A DNA stretch of 6,853 nucleotides from Bordetella parapertussis (GTDB lineage Bacteria > Pseudomonadota > Gammaproteobacteria > Burkholderiales > SG8-41), in contig CAMBCD010000148.1 of the NCBI GenBank assembly GCA_945863085.1, positions 1 through 6,853 on the forward strand, written 5' to 3'. The notes under the pieces are model-generated. The model did no database searches. It was not told the DNA's origin and saw nothing but the letters and a program-made list of their open reading frames with translations. Positions 1 through 6,108 of this stretch are shown piece by piece. Positions within the stretch are counted from its first letter, which is position 1. Each line of letters starts with the position of its first letter. The translations under genes and the position numbers were made by a program.

Positions 1-803
1 AGCCGGTCAACAACGGGTTTTCCTGTTTTTGCCGGAGCCAGCCAGCCAAACCAGCCGATGACTTCGAAACCGGGATAACCCGACTCCGCGACGGTCGGCA
101 AATCCGGCGCCACCGGCGAACGTTTGGCGCTGGTGATCGCCAGCCCGCGCACCTTGCCGGCCTTGACCTGGGGCGTCGCTGCGAGCGCAATGCTGAACAG
201 GGCCTGCGTCTGCCCGGCGATGGTTTCCTGCAGGGCGGGTGCGCCGCCTTTGTACGGCACGTGCACGAACTGCGTGCCGGAGGTCATGCGAAACAGTTCC
301 AGCGCCAGGTGACCGGAAGTGCCGTTGCCGGCCGACGCGAACACAAACGCGCCCTGTTTCGCCTTGATTGCGGACACCAGTTCCTGCACCGACTTCGCCG
401 CCACCGACGGATGGACGACAAGGATGTTCGGCACGGTGATACCGAGGGTGATCGGCGCAAAATCCCTGATCGGGTGGTAAGGCACGTTGGGGTAAAGGCT
501 GGGATTGATCGCCACGCCGGCGGCAACCAGCACGAAGGTGTAACCATCGGGCGCGGAACGCGCCGCCATGTCGTAGGCAATGCCGCCATTGGCGCCAGGG
601 CGGTTGTCGATGACCACGGTCTGTCCCAGCGCGGTGTTCAAATGCGGCCCGACCAGGCGAGCCAGCGTATCCGCCGGCCCGCCGGGCGGAACAGCAACAA
701 TCATCCGTACCGGCCGGTTGGGGTAATCCTGGGACTGCGCGTTCGCTGACAGAGCCAGTGCTCCAGTAATGACAAGCGCGATCATTTTCTTGAATTGCAT
801 CAT
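1..803 (-). CDS. Bug/TctC-family tripartite tricarboxylate transporter receptor (C-terminus cut by window edge)
   Basis: Periplasmic substrate-binding protein of the tripartite tricarboxylate transporter (TTT) type; these bind small organic acids and deliver them to a TctAB membrane pair or act as orphan sensors. The visible 267 residues begin with a Sec signal peptide: basic MMQFKK, a hydrophobic stretch at 7-20, and a likely cleavage after Ala22 (ANA/QS). The mature start YPNRPVRMIV (27-36), the PPGGPADTLAR loop (39-49), NRPGANGG (67-74) and APDGYT (84-89) are family hallmarks, as is HVPYKGGAPA (181-190). About 55-60 C-terminal residues lie beyond the edge, judged by the usual length near 325. 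The start is the first of two adjacent ATGs, with AGGAG about 7 bases upstream. It lies 43 bp after the hydrolase gene on the same strand, so co-transcription is likely. The ligand cannot be told from sequence; no TctA or TctB gene is seen here. Confidence 0.93.
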   Translation of the reverse strand, partial: MMQFKKMIALVITGALALSANAQSQDYPNRPVRMIVAVPPGGPADTLARLVGPHLNTALGQTVVIDNRPGANGGIAYDMAARSAPDGYTFVLVAAGVAINPSLYPNVPYHPIRDFAPITLGITVPNILVVHPSVAAKSVQELVSAIKAKQGAFVFASAGNGTSGHLALELFRMTSGTQFVHVPYKGGAPALQETIAGQTQALFSIALAATPQVKAGKVRGLAITSAKRSPVAPDLPTVAESGYPGFEVIGWFGWLAPAKTGKPVVDR

Positions 804-846
804 GTAAATCTCCTCGTATTGAATATTATTTATTATCGATGTGCGT

Positions 847-1764
847 TCAGGCCGCCAGCGCGCGGTTTTCGGGAACGTTCATGAACGATTCCATCGCATG
901 CCAGAATTTGTGGCGGTTGATGCCCAGCGTCGCCGCATGGGCCAGTCCCGACACGACTACGAACTGCTTGTCCTTGCCCGGCAGCTTGCCGAAAAAATTC
1001 AACAGGTCCGGCTCCGCGGCAATGCCGTCGTATTCACCGCGGATGATGCACACCGGACAGGTGATTTTCAGCGGATCGATCACCGGCAGGTTTGCGCACA
1101 TGTCGAGATAGGTTCCGGTCGGCACCGAATCGCCCAGCGGCAGCTCGGCATCGGCCAGCGCATCGGCAGCGATCATCTCGGAGGTACCAGGCTTGTCGCG
1201 GGTGAACATGCTGTGGATGAACGCGCGGTCGACCTTGCGCCGCGGGCTGGCGCGATACTCCTCGACCTTCTCGCGGCGCTTGGCCAGCGTCGGTGAACCT
1301 TCGCCGGTGTAGACCAGCGCCGACACCATCAGCCGTTTGACGCGACCCGGGTTCTGCTGCGCGTACAGCGCAGCGCGCAGCGCGCCCGAAGATCCGCCGT
1401 ACATGTAAACCTCGCGTGCGCCGGTTTCGTGCTCGACGATCTGCATCGCCGCTGCAAGGTCCTCTGCGCCGGAAGCGATGTTGGAATTGTTTTCGGTGCG
1501 GTCGGAACGGCCGTACCCTTCATGGTCCACCGTCCACACGTCATAACCCAGTCCGGCAAAGTGGTCCATCAGCGAATAATCATCACGCCCCGGCACATTG
1601 AGGTCGAAACTCGAACGACCCGATGCCGAGGAGCCGTGTACCAGGAACAGTACCGGCGCGCCTTTCCCTGCATTAGCGGCACGTTTGCGATAGACATACA
1701 GTTTTACATTGCCCTTTTGCGTCCAGTATTCGGCGTTGGTGATTTTTGCCTGCGTTGCGGCCAT
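847..1764 (-). CDS. alpha/beta-fold hydrolase
   Basis: Cytoplasmic alpha/beta hydrolase of 305 residues with no signal peptide. The parts of the fold appear in order: the oxyanion-hole segment LVHGSSASGRSSFD (41-54), the DHEGYGRSD turn (80-88), the nucleophile elbow GGSSG (123-127) with Ser125, the candidate acid Asp246 in RGEYDG, and the catalytic His276 in GLAHAA. Residues about 155-225 form a charged cap region. Likely reactions are ester, lactone or C-C (meta-cleavage-type) hydrolysis; the substrate is unknown. The frame stays open upstream to an ATG at 1824, but the ATG at 1764 is preferred because GGAG (1771-1774) sits 6 bases ahead and a -10-like box at 1795-1800 would otherwise be inside the gene. 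It is the first gene of a minus-strand pair with the Bug receptor, diverging from the CoA-transferase operon. Confidence 0.9.
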   Translation of the reverse strand: MAATQAKITNAEYWTQKGNVKLYVYRKRAANAGKGAPVLFLVHGSSASGRSSFDLNVPGRDDYSLMDHFAGLGYDVWTVDHEGYGRSDRTENNSNIASGAEDLAAAMQIVEHETGAREVYMYGGSSGALRAALYAQQNPGRVKRLMVSALVYTGEGSPTLAKRREKVEEYRASPRRKVDRAFIHSMFTRDKPGTSEMIAADALADAELPLGDSVPTGTYLDMCANLPVIDPLKITCPVCIIRGEYDGIAAEPDLLNFFGKLPGKDKQFVVVSGLAHAATLGINRHKFWHAMESFMNVPENRALAA

Positions 1765-1794
1765 GCCCTGCTCCACTGATTGAAATGAGCCGCG

Positions 1795-1823
1795 ATTATC
1801 GCACCGTGGCACGGTGCAGCCCA
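1795..1823 (-). promoter_or_regulatory. candidate promoter for the hydrolase/Bug receptor pair
   Basis: On the minus strand, GATAAT (1795-1800) matches the -10 consensus at five of six bases. Exactly 17 bp upstream sits TGGGCT (1818-1823), a weak -35 match with three of six bases. Transcription would start near 1788, giving a leader of about 24 nt that contains the GGAG ribosome site. The whole spacer is a perfect palindrome, listed separately. The weak -35 suggests an activator or a regulated promoter; this is inference. Confidence 0.42.
1801..1817. repeat. 7-3-7 inverted repeat, possible operator
   Basis: GCACCGT-GGC-ACGGTGC is a perfect inverted repeat with 7-bp arms and a 3-bp centre in the divergent intergenic region. 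It abuts the -10-like box on the minus strand and fills the 17-bp spacer exactly, a position where a repressor or a MerR-like activator would act. It could instead be a short hairpin; no U-run follows it on either strand, so a terminator is unlikely. A second, weaker inverted repeat, CCAGT(6)ACTGG, lies at 1826-1841. Confidence 0.4.
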
Positions 1824-1911
1824 CCCCAGTCCGAATACTGGTCAGAGAGTGAAAACATCCGGATAAAAATCAAGGTGTAAACTTTCGCCAACCACCGCTC
1901 CGGAGCACCTC

Positions 1912-2733
1912 ATGGCCAACACTCCATCCAAAATCATCAGCCTCGCCGAACTCGCACGGCGCATACCCGACGGCACCGCGCTGGGCCTCGGCGGCGTGTT
2001 CCTGCATCGCGGACCCTTCGCGCTGGTGCGCGAGTTGGTGCGCCAGCAGCGGAAAAACCTCGAAATCATCAAACCCTCTCCGGGTTACGACCTTGATCTC
2101 TTGTGCCGTGCCGGCGCCGTCGCCAAAGTGCGCGCCGGCATCGTGGCGATGGAAGGCAACTTCGGCATGGCGCGCTGGTACCGCAAAGCCATTGAGCGCA
2201 AGGAAGCCCACCTCGAAGAACATGCCTGAATGACGCTTGTCTCGGGGCTGCGTGCAGCCTCTTATGGAATCCCCTTCCAGCCGGTCGCCGGCGTACACGG
2301 CAGCGAATTGGCGCGCATCAACAACTGGCAGACCATTCGCGATCCGTACGGCTCCGGCAAGGATGTGTATGTGATTCCGGCGGTGCAGCCAGATGTCGCG
2401 GCAATCCATGCCGCCGAAGTCGATGCCGAAGGCAATGCGCGTGTTTATGGTTCGCCGTTCTGGGATCATCCGCTGACGCGCGCGGCGAAACGCGTGCTGA
2501 TCACCGCGGAAAAACTGGTGCCTACCGACCGCCTGCGTGAACAGCCGGAATTGACGCTGGTGCCGGGATTCATGGTCGAGGCCGTCGCCATCACACCCGG
2601 TGGCGCATGGCCCGGCTCGATGCATCCCTGTTACGAAATCGATTATCCGGCAGTGGAGCATTACATGCAGGATGCGGATGGCGTGCTGGAAAGCCATCTC
2701 GCCGCGGCGCCGGAAGCCGCTGCGGTCCGCTGA
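1912..2733 (+). CDS. CoA-transferase superfamily subunit A with an in-frame TGA at codon 106 (selenocysteine candidate or broken gene)
   Basis: Alpha subunit of a GctAB/IpdAB-like (family I, PF01144-type) enzyme acting on CoA thioesters, partner of the gene at 4164. Read through, it is 273 residues, the usual length. Seen in order: ALGLGGVFLHRGPFALVREL (23-42), SPGYDLDLLCRAG (56-68), EGNFGMARWYR (81-91), LEEHA (101-105), TGA at 2227-2229, then TLVSGLRAASYGIPFQPVAG, DPYGSGK, VQPDVAAIH-type and GGAWPG segments. GGAG (1902-1905) lies 6 bases before the ATG. Both halves (1912-2229 and 2230-2733) are intact, in one frame and fully family-like, with no other damage. An ATG follows the TGA directly, so a separate 167-residue fragment could be made by reinitiation. 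The TGA may encode selenocysteine, be a fresh nonsense change (from TGC, CGA or others), or be a read error. Family assignment is firm; expression as one protein is not. Confidence 0.82.
2244..2261 (+). promoter_or_regulatory. SECIS-like hairpin downstream of the in-frame TGA
   Basis: GGGGCTG (2244-2250) pairs with CAGCCTC (2255-2261) through seven pairs, one of them G-U, closing a 4-base loop CGTG. The loop has G in its second position followed by U, and it begins 21 nt after the TGA. This fits the recalled bacterial SECIS rules: upper stem of at least 4 bp, G within the first two loop bases, and a loop about 16-37 nt from the UGA. Position is close to that of the E. coli fdhF element. Against it: the lower stem is poor, there is no clear bulged U, and coding for GLRAA in GC-rich DNA can give such pairing by chance. 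Confidence 0.35.
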
Positions 2734-2737
2734 ACAC

Positions 2738-3244
2738 GTGCCTGTCGTCCGCAGCTTTGCTCCCATCGCCGATATCTCGGCGCGCGTGCTGATCCTCGGC
2801 AGCATGCCCGGTATCGAATCGCTGCGTGCCGGGCAGTACTACGCGCATCCGCGCAACGCCTTCTGGCGCATCATGGGTGATCTCGTCGGCGCATCACCCG
2901 ACATGTCCTATGCCGCGCGCACCCGCCGGCTGAAAAAAGCGGGAATAGCGCTGTGGGACGTACTCGCGGCCTGCACGCGTGCAGGCAGCCTCGATGCCGC
3001 GATCGACGAACGTTCGATCATCGCCAATGACCTGGTGTCATTTCTGGCGCAACATCCGCGCATCCGCCATGTATTTTTCAACGGCGCCACCGCGGAACGC
3101 TGCTTCCGGTTACACGTGTTACCGGCGCTGGAAACCGGCGCCCTGAAACTGGCACGCCTGCCCTCGACCAGCCCCGCGCACGCCGCACGTTCCTACACCG
3201 ACAAGTTGCGCGCCTGGCGGATGATCCTGGACGCGCCAAAATAA
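2738..3244 (+). CDS. DNA-deoxyinosine/uracil glycosylase-like protein (UDG superfamily family 6 type)
   Basis: Base-excision repair enzyme of the uracil-DNA glycosylase superfamily, most like the small hypoxanthine-DNA glycosylases. With the GTG start at 2738 it is 168 residues. Motif 1 is LILGSMPGIESLRAGQYY (18-35) followed by HPRNAFW (37-43); Asn40 matches the catalytic Asn of the family-6 HPRN motif. FFNGATAE (113-120) and the LPSTSPAHA segment (141-149) match the central strand and the second active-site motif. GTG 2738 is chosen because it starts 4 bp after the subunit A stop and just before the first core strand; the only nearby in-frame ATG downstream, at Met23, would remove motif 1. 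No good Shine-Dalgarno is present, so translational coupling to subunit A is plausible. It has no obvious metabolic tie to its neighbours. Substrate choice (hypoxanthine or uracil) is inferred from family. Confidence 0.85.
   Translation: MPVVRSFAPIADISARVLILGSMPGIESLRAGQYYAHPRNAFWRIMGDLVGASPDMSYAARTRRLKKAGIALWDVLAACTRAGSLDAAIDERSIIANDLVSFLAQHPRIRHVFFNGATAERCFRLHVLPALETGALKLARLPSTSPAHAARSYTDKLRAWRMILDAPK
2969..2986. repeat. 18-bp perfect palindrome inside the glycosylase gene
   Basis: GCCTGCACG is followed directly by its reverse complement CGTGCAGGC, giving an 18-bp palindrome with no spacer. It encodes residues around ACTRAG (78-83) of the glycosylase. It may be chance in GC-rich coding DNA or a protein-binding site; nothing nearby supports a role. 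Confidence 0.4.
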
Positions 3245-3270
3245 TTAAATAAAACAAATACTTATATAAT
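3245..3270 (+). promoter_or_regulatory. AT-rich gap with TATAAT overlapping the transporter start
   Basis: The 24-bp gap after the glycosylase stop is almost pure A/T; from 3241 to 3270 only two of 30 bases are G or C, in sharp contrast with the rest of the window. TATAAT (3265-3270) overlaps the ATG at 3269. No -35 box is seen at 16-18 bp spacing, and a start site from this box would fall inside the coding region, so an ordinary promoter for this ATG is doubtful. It may be a low-structure ribosome landing region instead, since no Shine-Dalgarno is visible. Confidence 0.25.
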
Positions 3271-4135
3271 GTCCGCCCTGATCCTCGCAATACTCGCCGC
3301 GCTGTGTTTTGGCGCCGGCATGATCACCTCGCGCATCGGCCTGCGCCATGACGATGCGCGCACCGGCGCTGCAATCAGCATTCCCACCGCGACACTGCTG
3401 TTTGTCATCGCAGCACCGTTCACCGTCGAACTGTCGGCGTTCAATCTCACTGCCGCCCTGATTTTCGCGCTGGTCGGCCTGTTCTATCCCGCGCTGGTCA
3501 CGTTGCTGACCTTCCGCGCCAATGAAGAACTCGGCCCCACCGTCACCAGCGCGATCTCCGGTACCGCGCCGCTGTTCGCGCTGCTGGCCGCAGCGCTGCT
3601 GCTCGGCGAGCAGATCCCTCCTCAAGCGGCGATTGCTGCGCTGGGTGTCGCCGCCGGTGTCGCGCTGCTGTCATGGCGCCCCGGCGCAGCGCCCGGTCTG
3701 CGCTCCGGACGTGCGCTGGTCTGGCCGGTCGCCGGCGCCATTGTGCGTGGCGTGGCGCAGGCCGGCGCCAAGGCCGGGCTGCTGCTTTGGGGCAATCCCT
3801 TTGCCGCCGGCGTGATCGGTTACCTGGTGTCATCCACCGCGGTACTCGGTGCGGAACAACTGCGCAGCGGCGGACGCAAGGCTGTCAGCCGCGACGGCCT
3901 GCTGTGGTTTGCCGCGACCGGCGCCATCAACGGCGGCGCGATGGTACTGATGTATTCAGCACTTGCAGTGGCGCCGGTATCAACGGTCGCGCCGGTGATT
4001 GCCGCCTATCCGCTGGTCACCGCACTGGCCAGTGCACTGTTCCTGCGCGGCGAAAAAATCAGTGCGCAGATCATCTGCGGCGCCATCCTCACGGTCACGG
4101 CGATCATTTATCTCGCCGCCTTCCGCACATCCTGA
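3269..4135 (+). CDS. EamA/DMT-superfamily membrane transporter
   Basis: Inner-membrane permease of 288 residues, the usual size for ten-helix drug/metabolite transporters. Hydrophobic segments lie near 2-20, 33-52, 60-80, 95-112, 118-135, 148-168, 176-195, 210-230, 236-258 and 266-284, forming two EamA repeats. Each repeat ends with the typical helix pair joined by a short charged loop: LLLGEQIPPQA (110-120) in the first and LFLRGEKISAQ (257-267) in the second. The ATG at 3269 begins the first helix directly, as is normal for the family. It is likely an exporter or exchanger of a small metabolite; sulfite or an organic acid would suit the operon, but the sequence does not show the substrate. 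With the glycosylase gene it separates subunits A and B of the CoA-transferase. Confidence 0.9.
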   Translation: MSALILAILAALCFGAGMITSRIGLRHDDARTGAAISIPTATLLFVIAAPFTVELSAFNLTAALIFALVGLFYPALVTLLTFRANEELGPTVTSAISGTAPLFALLAAALLLGEQIPPQAAIAALGVAAGVALLSWRPGAAPGLRSGRALVWPVAGAIVRGVAQAGAKAGLLLWGNPFAAGVIGYLVSSTAVLGAEQLRSGGRKAVSRDGLLWFAATGAINGGAMVLMYSALAVAPVSTVAPVIAAYPLVTALASALFLRGEKISAQIICGAILTVTAIIYLAAFRTS

Positions 4136-4151
4136 ACACCACGCTGATCGT

Positions 4152-4157
4152 TATACT
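4152..4157 (+). promoter_or_regulatory. possible -10 box ahead of CoA-transferase subunit B
   Basis: TATACT matches five of six bases of the -10 consensus in the 28-bp gap between the transporter and subunit B. It ends 6 bases before the ATG, so a transcript from it would be nearly leaderless. No matching -35 hexamer is found 16-18 bp upstream, and no Shine-Dalgarno precedes the ATG. Read-through from the upstream genes is at least as likely. Confidence 0.22.
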
Positions 4158-4163
4158 TCCACT

Positions 4164-4892
4164 ATGAACTGGACACCATTCTCCTTCATCGTCGTCAACC
4201 TCGCCCGCCAGATCCGCAACGGCGAGATCACCTTCAGCGGCGTCAATTCGACGCTGCCGATGCTCGCCTGCCTGCTCGCCAAACGCGCCTACGATTTTCC
4301 GTTCACGTACATCAACGTCGCCGGCGGCGTCGAACCACAACCCGTCACGGTTCCACAATCGAGCAGCGATCCGGCCATCGTACACGGCTCGCCGGCAATA
4401 TTCGCCAACCAGGATTTTTACGACCTGTGCGCGCGTGGCGGTCTCGATCTGGTTTATCTCGGCTGCGCGCAGATCGATGCCGAAGGCCGCACCAACGTAT
4501 CGGCCATCGGGTCCTGGGAAAATCCCAAGGTACGGCTGCCTGGCGGTGGTGGCGCAGCCGTGATGCTGCCAACGGCAAAACGTGTCGTCACCTGGCGCAC
4601 GGATCACAGCACACGCGCCCTCGTCGACAAACTCGATTTTGTCACAGCTTCCGGCAACATGACTGCGCTGGTGACGCCGCTTGCGGTGTTTACACGCGAA
4701 CCGCGCGCAGGTTCACGCTTCATTCTCGAGTCCTATCATCCGGAAACCACCATCGCTCACATTCAAGCGCACACCGGATTCAAGTTTGATTCCACGCAGG
4801 CGAAGTTGGCAACTCCAATTACAGTGCGAGAACTCGAGATATTGAACACGCTGGATATTGGAGAACAATTCTCGAACGCAGTGAATCACTGA
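4164..4892 (+). CDS. CoA-transferase superfamily subunit B (GctB/IpdB-like)
   Basis: Beta subunit, 242 residues, expected to pair with the product of 1912-2733. The N-terminal TPFSFIVVNLARQIRNGEITFSG (4-26), NSTLPMLACLLAKR (28-41), the central VYLGCAQIDAEGRTNVSAIGSWENP (97-121) and the glycine turn VRLPGGGGAAVM (123-134) follow the family order, ending with an HPETTIAHIQAHTGF motif (192-206). In the recalled Acidaminococcus GctB sequence the catalytic glutamate lies in a VESG motif. The matching region here reads NVAGGVEPQP (51-60), so that glutamate appears to be absent; Glu57 is a few residues off. This hints at hydrolysis or another reaction, as in IpdAB, rather than transfer, but depends on a by-eye alignment. 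The frame is open further upstream, into the transporter gene, but the family-like start is ATG 4164. There is no evident ribosome site. Confidence 0.88.
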   Translation: MNWTPFSFIVVNLARQIRNGEITFSGVNSTLPMLACLLAKRAYDFPFTYINVAGGVEPQPVTVPQSSSDPAIVHGSPAIFANQDFYDLCARGGLDLVYLGCAQIDAEGRTNVSAIGSWENPKVRLPGGGGAAVMLPTAKRVVTWRTDHSTRALVDKLDFVTASGNMTALVTPLAVFTREPRAGSRFILESYHPETTIAHIQAHTGFKFDSTQAKLATPITVRELEILNTLDIGEQFSNAVNH

Positions 4893-4935
4893 GAGGGCCG
4901 TGCTAGCATCAGCGCCTCACACAGTCCCTGCCCAC

Positions 4936-6108
4936 ATGCTTCCCTTACAAGGCATTCGCGTCATTGAATTCTGCCAGGTCCTGGCGGGTCCTTTTGCGGG
5001 CTGCCTGCTCGCAGACATGGGCGCGGACGTGATCAAGGTCGAGTCCCCCGAAGGTGACCTGATGCGGCAGTGGCCACCGATCCTCGACGGGTACAGTCAG
5101 TATTTCGCATCAGTGAACCGCAACAAGCGTTCCGTGGTCCTGGACCTCAAAACAGATACCGGCCGCACTGCCGCACGCAAGCTGGCCTTGAGTGCCGACA
5201 TCCTGCTCGAAAATTTCCGCCCCGGCGTCATGGCCAAATTCGGCCTCGATTACGCATCCCTTGCCAGGGATCACCCTGCCCTCGTTTATTGCTCGGTATC
5301 GGCTTTCGGCCAGACCGGACCGCGCGCCAGCGAAGGCGGCTTCGACATGACGGTGCAGGCGATGAGCGGCGTGATGAGTGTCACCGGCGACCGCGACGGC
5401 CGGCCCGCAAAATGCGGCATTCCGATCGCCGATTTTTCCGCAGGTCTGTATGCTGCATTCAGCGTGTCTGCAGCATTACACAAGGCACGCGCCACCGGCC
5501 ACGGTGACCATGTCGATGTGTCCATGCTCGGATCCATGCTCGGTATTGCCAACCTGCAGACCAGCGAACTGTTTGGCACCGGTCGCGATCCGGTGCGCCT
5601 GGGTTCGGCGCACCCGATGAATGCACCCTATGCCGCGTTTTGCTGTCGCGACGGTTATTTCGCTCTGGCCGCCGGGACCAACAAACTGTGGGAAGCCGCC
5701 TGCGAAGTCATCAACCGCAGCGATCTGCCCAAGGAACCGCGTTTTGCAACACCGACGCTGCGCGCAAAACACCAGGATGCACTGCGTGAAGTGCTGGAAA
5801 CGGAATTCGTCAAATATGATGCAAATGACCTGCTCACCCGCATGAACGCGCGCGGCGTGCCCTGCGCTCCGCTGTACAATTATTCGCAGGTGCTGGCCGA
5901 CCCGCAGGTCAAACACATGGAATGGGTGCAGGACATGGCACTGCCCAACGGTGTCGCCAGCAAAACCGTCATTTCGCCGCAACGCGTTTCCGGCCAGCGC
6001 CTGGATGTGCGGAATGGCCCCCCGGCACTGGGCGCCCACACCACGGAAATTCTCGCCGAATTGAAGGAAATGAACATGAAGAACATGAACGCTGGAGATT
6101 CAAGATGA
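4936..6108 (+). CDS. family III CoA-transferase (CaiB/BaiF)
   Basis: Moves CoA between two carboxylic acids through an aspartyl-CoA anhydride; cytoplasmic, usually a dimer with interlocked rings. From ATG 4936 it has 390 residues, normal for the family. LPLQGIRVIEFCQVLAGPFAG (2-22), LLADMGADVIKVE (25-37), NRNKRSVVLDLK (61-72), LLENFRPGVM (90-99) and VSAFGQTGP (121-129) form the N-terminal signature. The catalytic aspartate is Asp166 in PIADFSAG (163-170), matching Asp169 of formyl-CoA transferase. ARGVPCAPL (305-313) is the typical C-terminal motif. A GTG at 4900 would add 12 residues, but homologs start near LPLxGIRV; neither start has a good ribosome site. The tail after ILAELKE carries a Met/Asn-rich extension. 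It overlaps the thiol dioxygenase by ATGA. Possible role: CoA activation of 3-sulfinopropionate, as known for a family III enzyme of Variovorax; inferred from context. Confidence 0.93.
   Translation: MLPLQGIRVIEFCQVLAGPFAGCLLADMGADVIKVESPEGDLMRQWPPILDGYSQYFASVNRNKRSVVLDLKTDTGRTAARKLALSADILLENFRPGVMAKFGLDYASLARDHPALVYCSVSAFGQTGPRASEGGFDMTVQAMSGVMSVTGDRDGRPAKCGIPIADFSAGLYAAFSVSAALHKARATGHGDHVDVSMLGSMLGIANLQTSELFGTGRDPVRLGSAHPMNAPYAAFCCRDGYFALAAGTNKLWEAACEVINRSDLPKEPRFATPTLRAKHQDALREVLETEFVKYDANDLLTRMNARGVPCAPLYNYSQVLADPQVKHMEWVQDMALPNGVASKTVISPQRVSGQRLDVRNGPPALGAHTTEILAELKEMNMKNMNAGDSR

Noticed and set aside
261..749. Plus-strand open frame of 162 codons over the receptor gene
   Set aside because: Arg/His-rich with no recognisable motif; the minus strand encodes a complete Bug/TctC signature with a signal peptide.
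1801..1817. Rho-independent terminator in the divergent region
   Set aside because: The repeat has no T-run on either strand and sits upstream of both flanking genes, so termination makes little sense.
1897..1906. GCTCCGGAGC palindrome covering the ribosome site of subunit A
   Set aside because: As RNA it can form only about three pairs around a 4-base loop, too weak to suggest control of translation.
2227..2229. TGA reassigned to Trp or another amino acid genome-wide
   Set aside because: TGA ends the hydrolase, subunit A, the transporter, subunit B, the CaiB/BaiF protein and the dioxygenase at family-typical lengths, so it is a normal stop here.
1870..2805. Long open frame on the minus strand (311 codons) opposite subunit A
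   Set aside because: Its translation is rich in His, Arg and Gly with no family-like segments, while the plus strand gives a clear CoA-transferase; it is the antisense shadow of GC-rich codons.
4899..4909. Extended -10-like TGCTAGCAT ahead of the CaiB/BaiF gene
   Set aside because: Only four of six bases match the hexamer and no -35 is seen; too weak to list as a promoter.
4900..4935. GTG at 4900 as start of the CaiB/BaiF protein
   Set aside because: The AGAGGG ahead of it is only about 2 bases away, the added 12 residues match nothing in the family, and homologs begin near LPLQGIRV; it is kept only as an alternative.
5476..6039. Minus-strand open frame of 187 codons opposite the CaiB/BaiF gene
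   Set aside because: Composition is that of an antisense shadow, and the plus-strand protein is unambiguous there.
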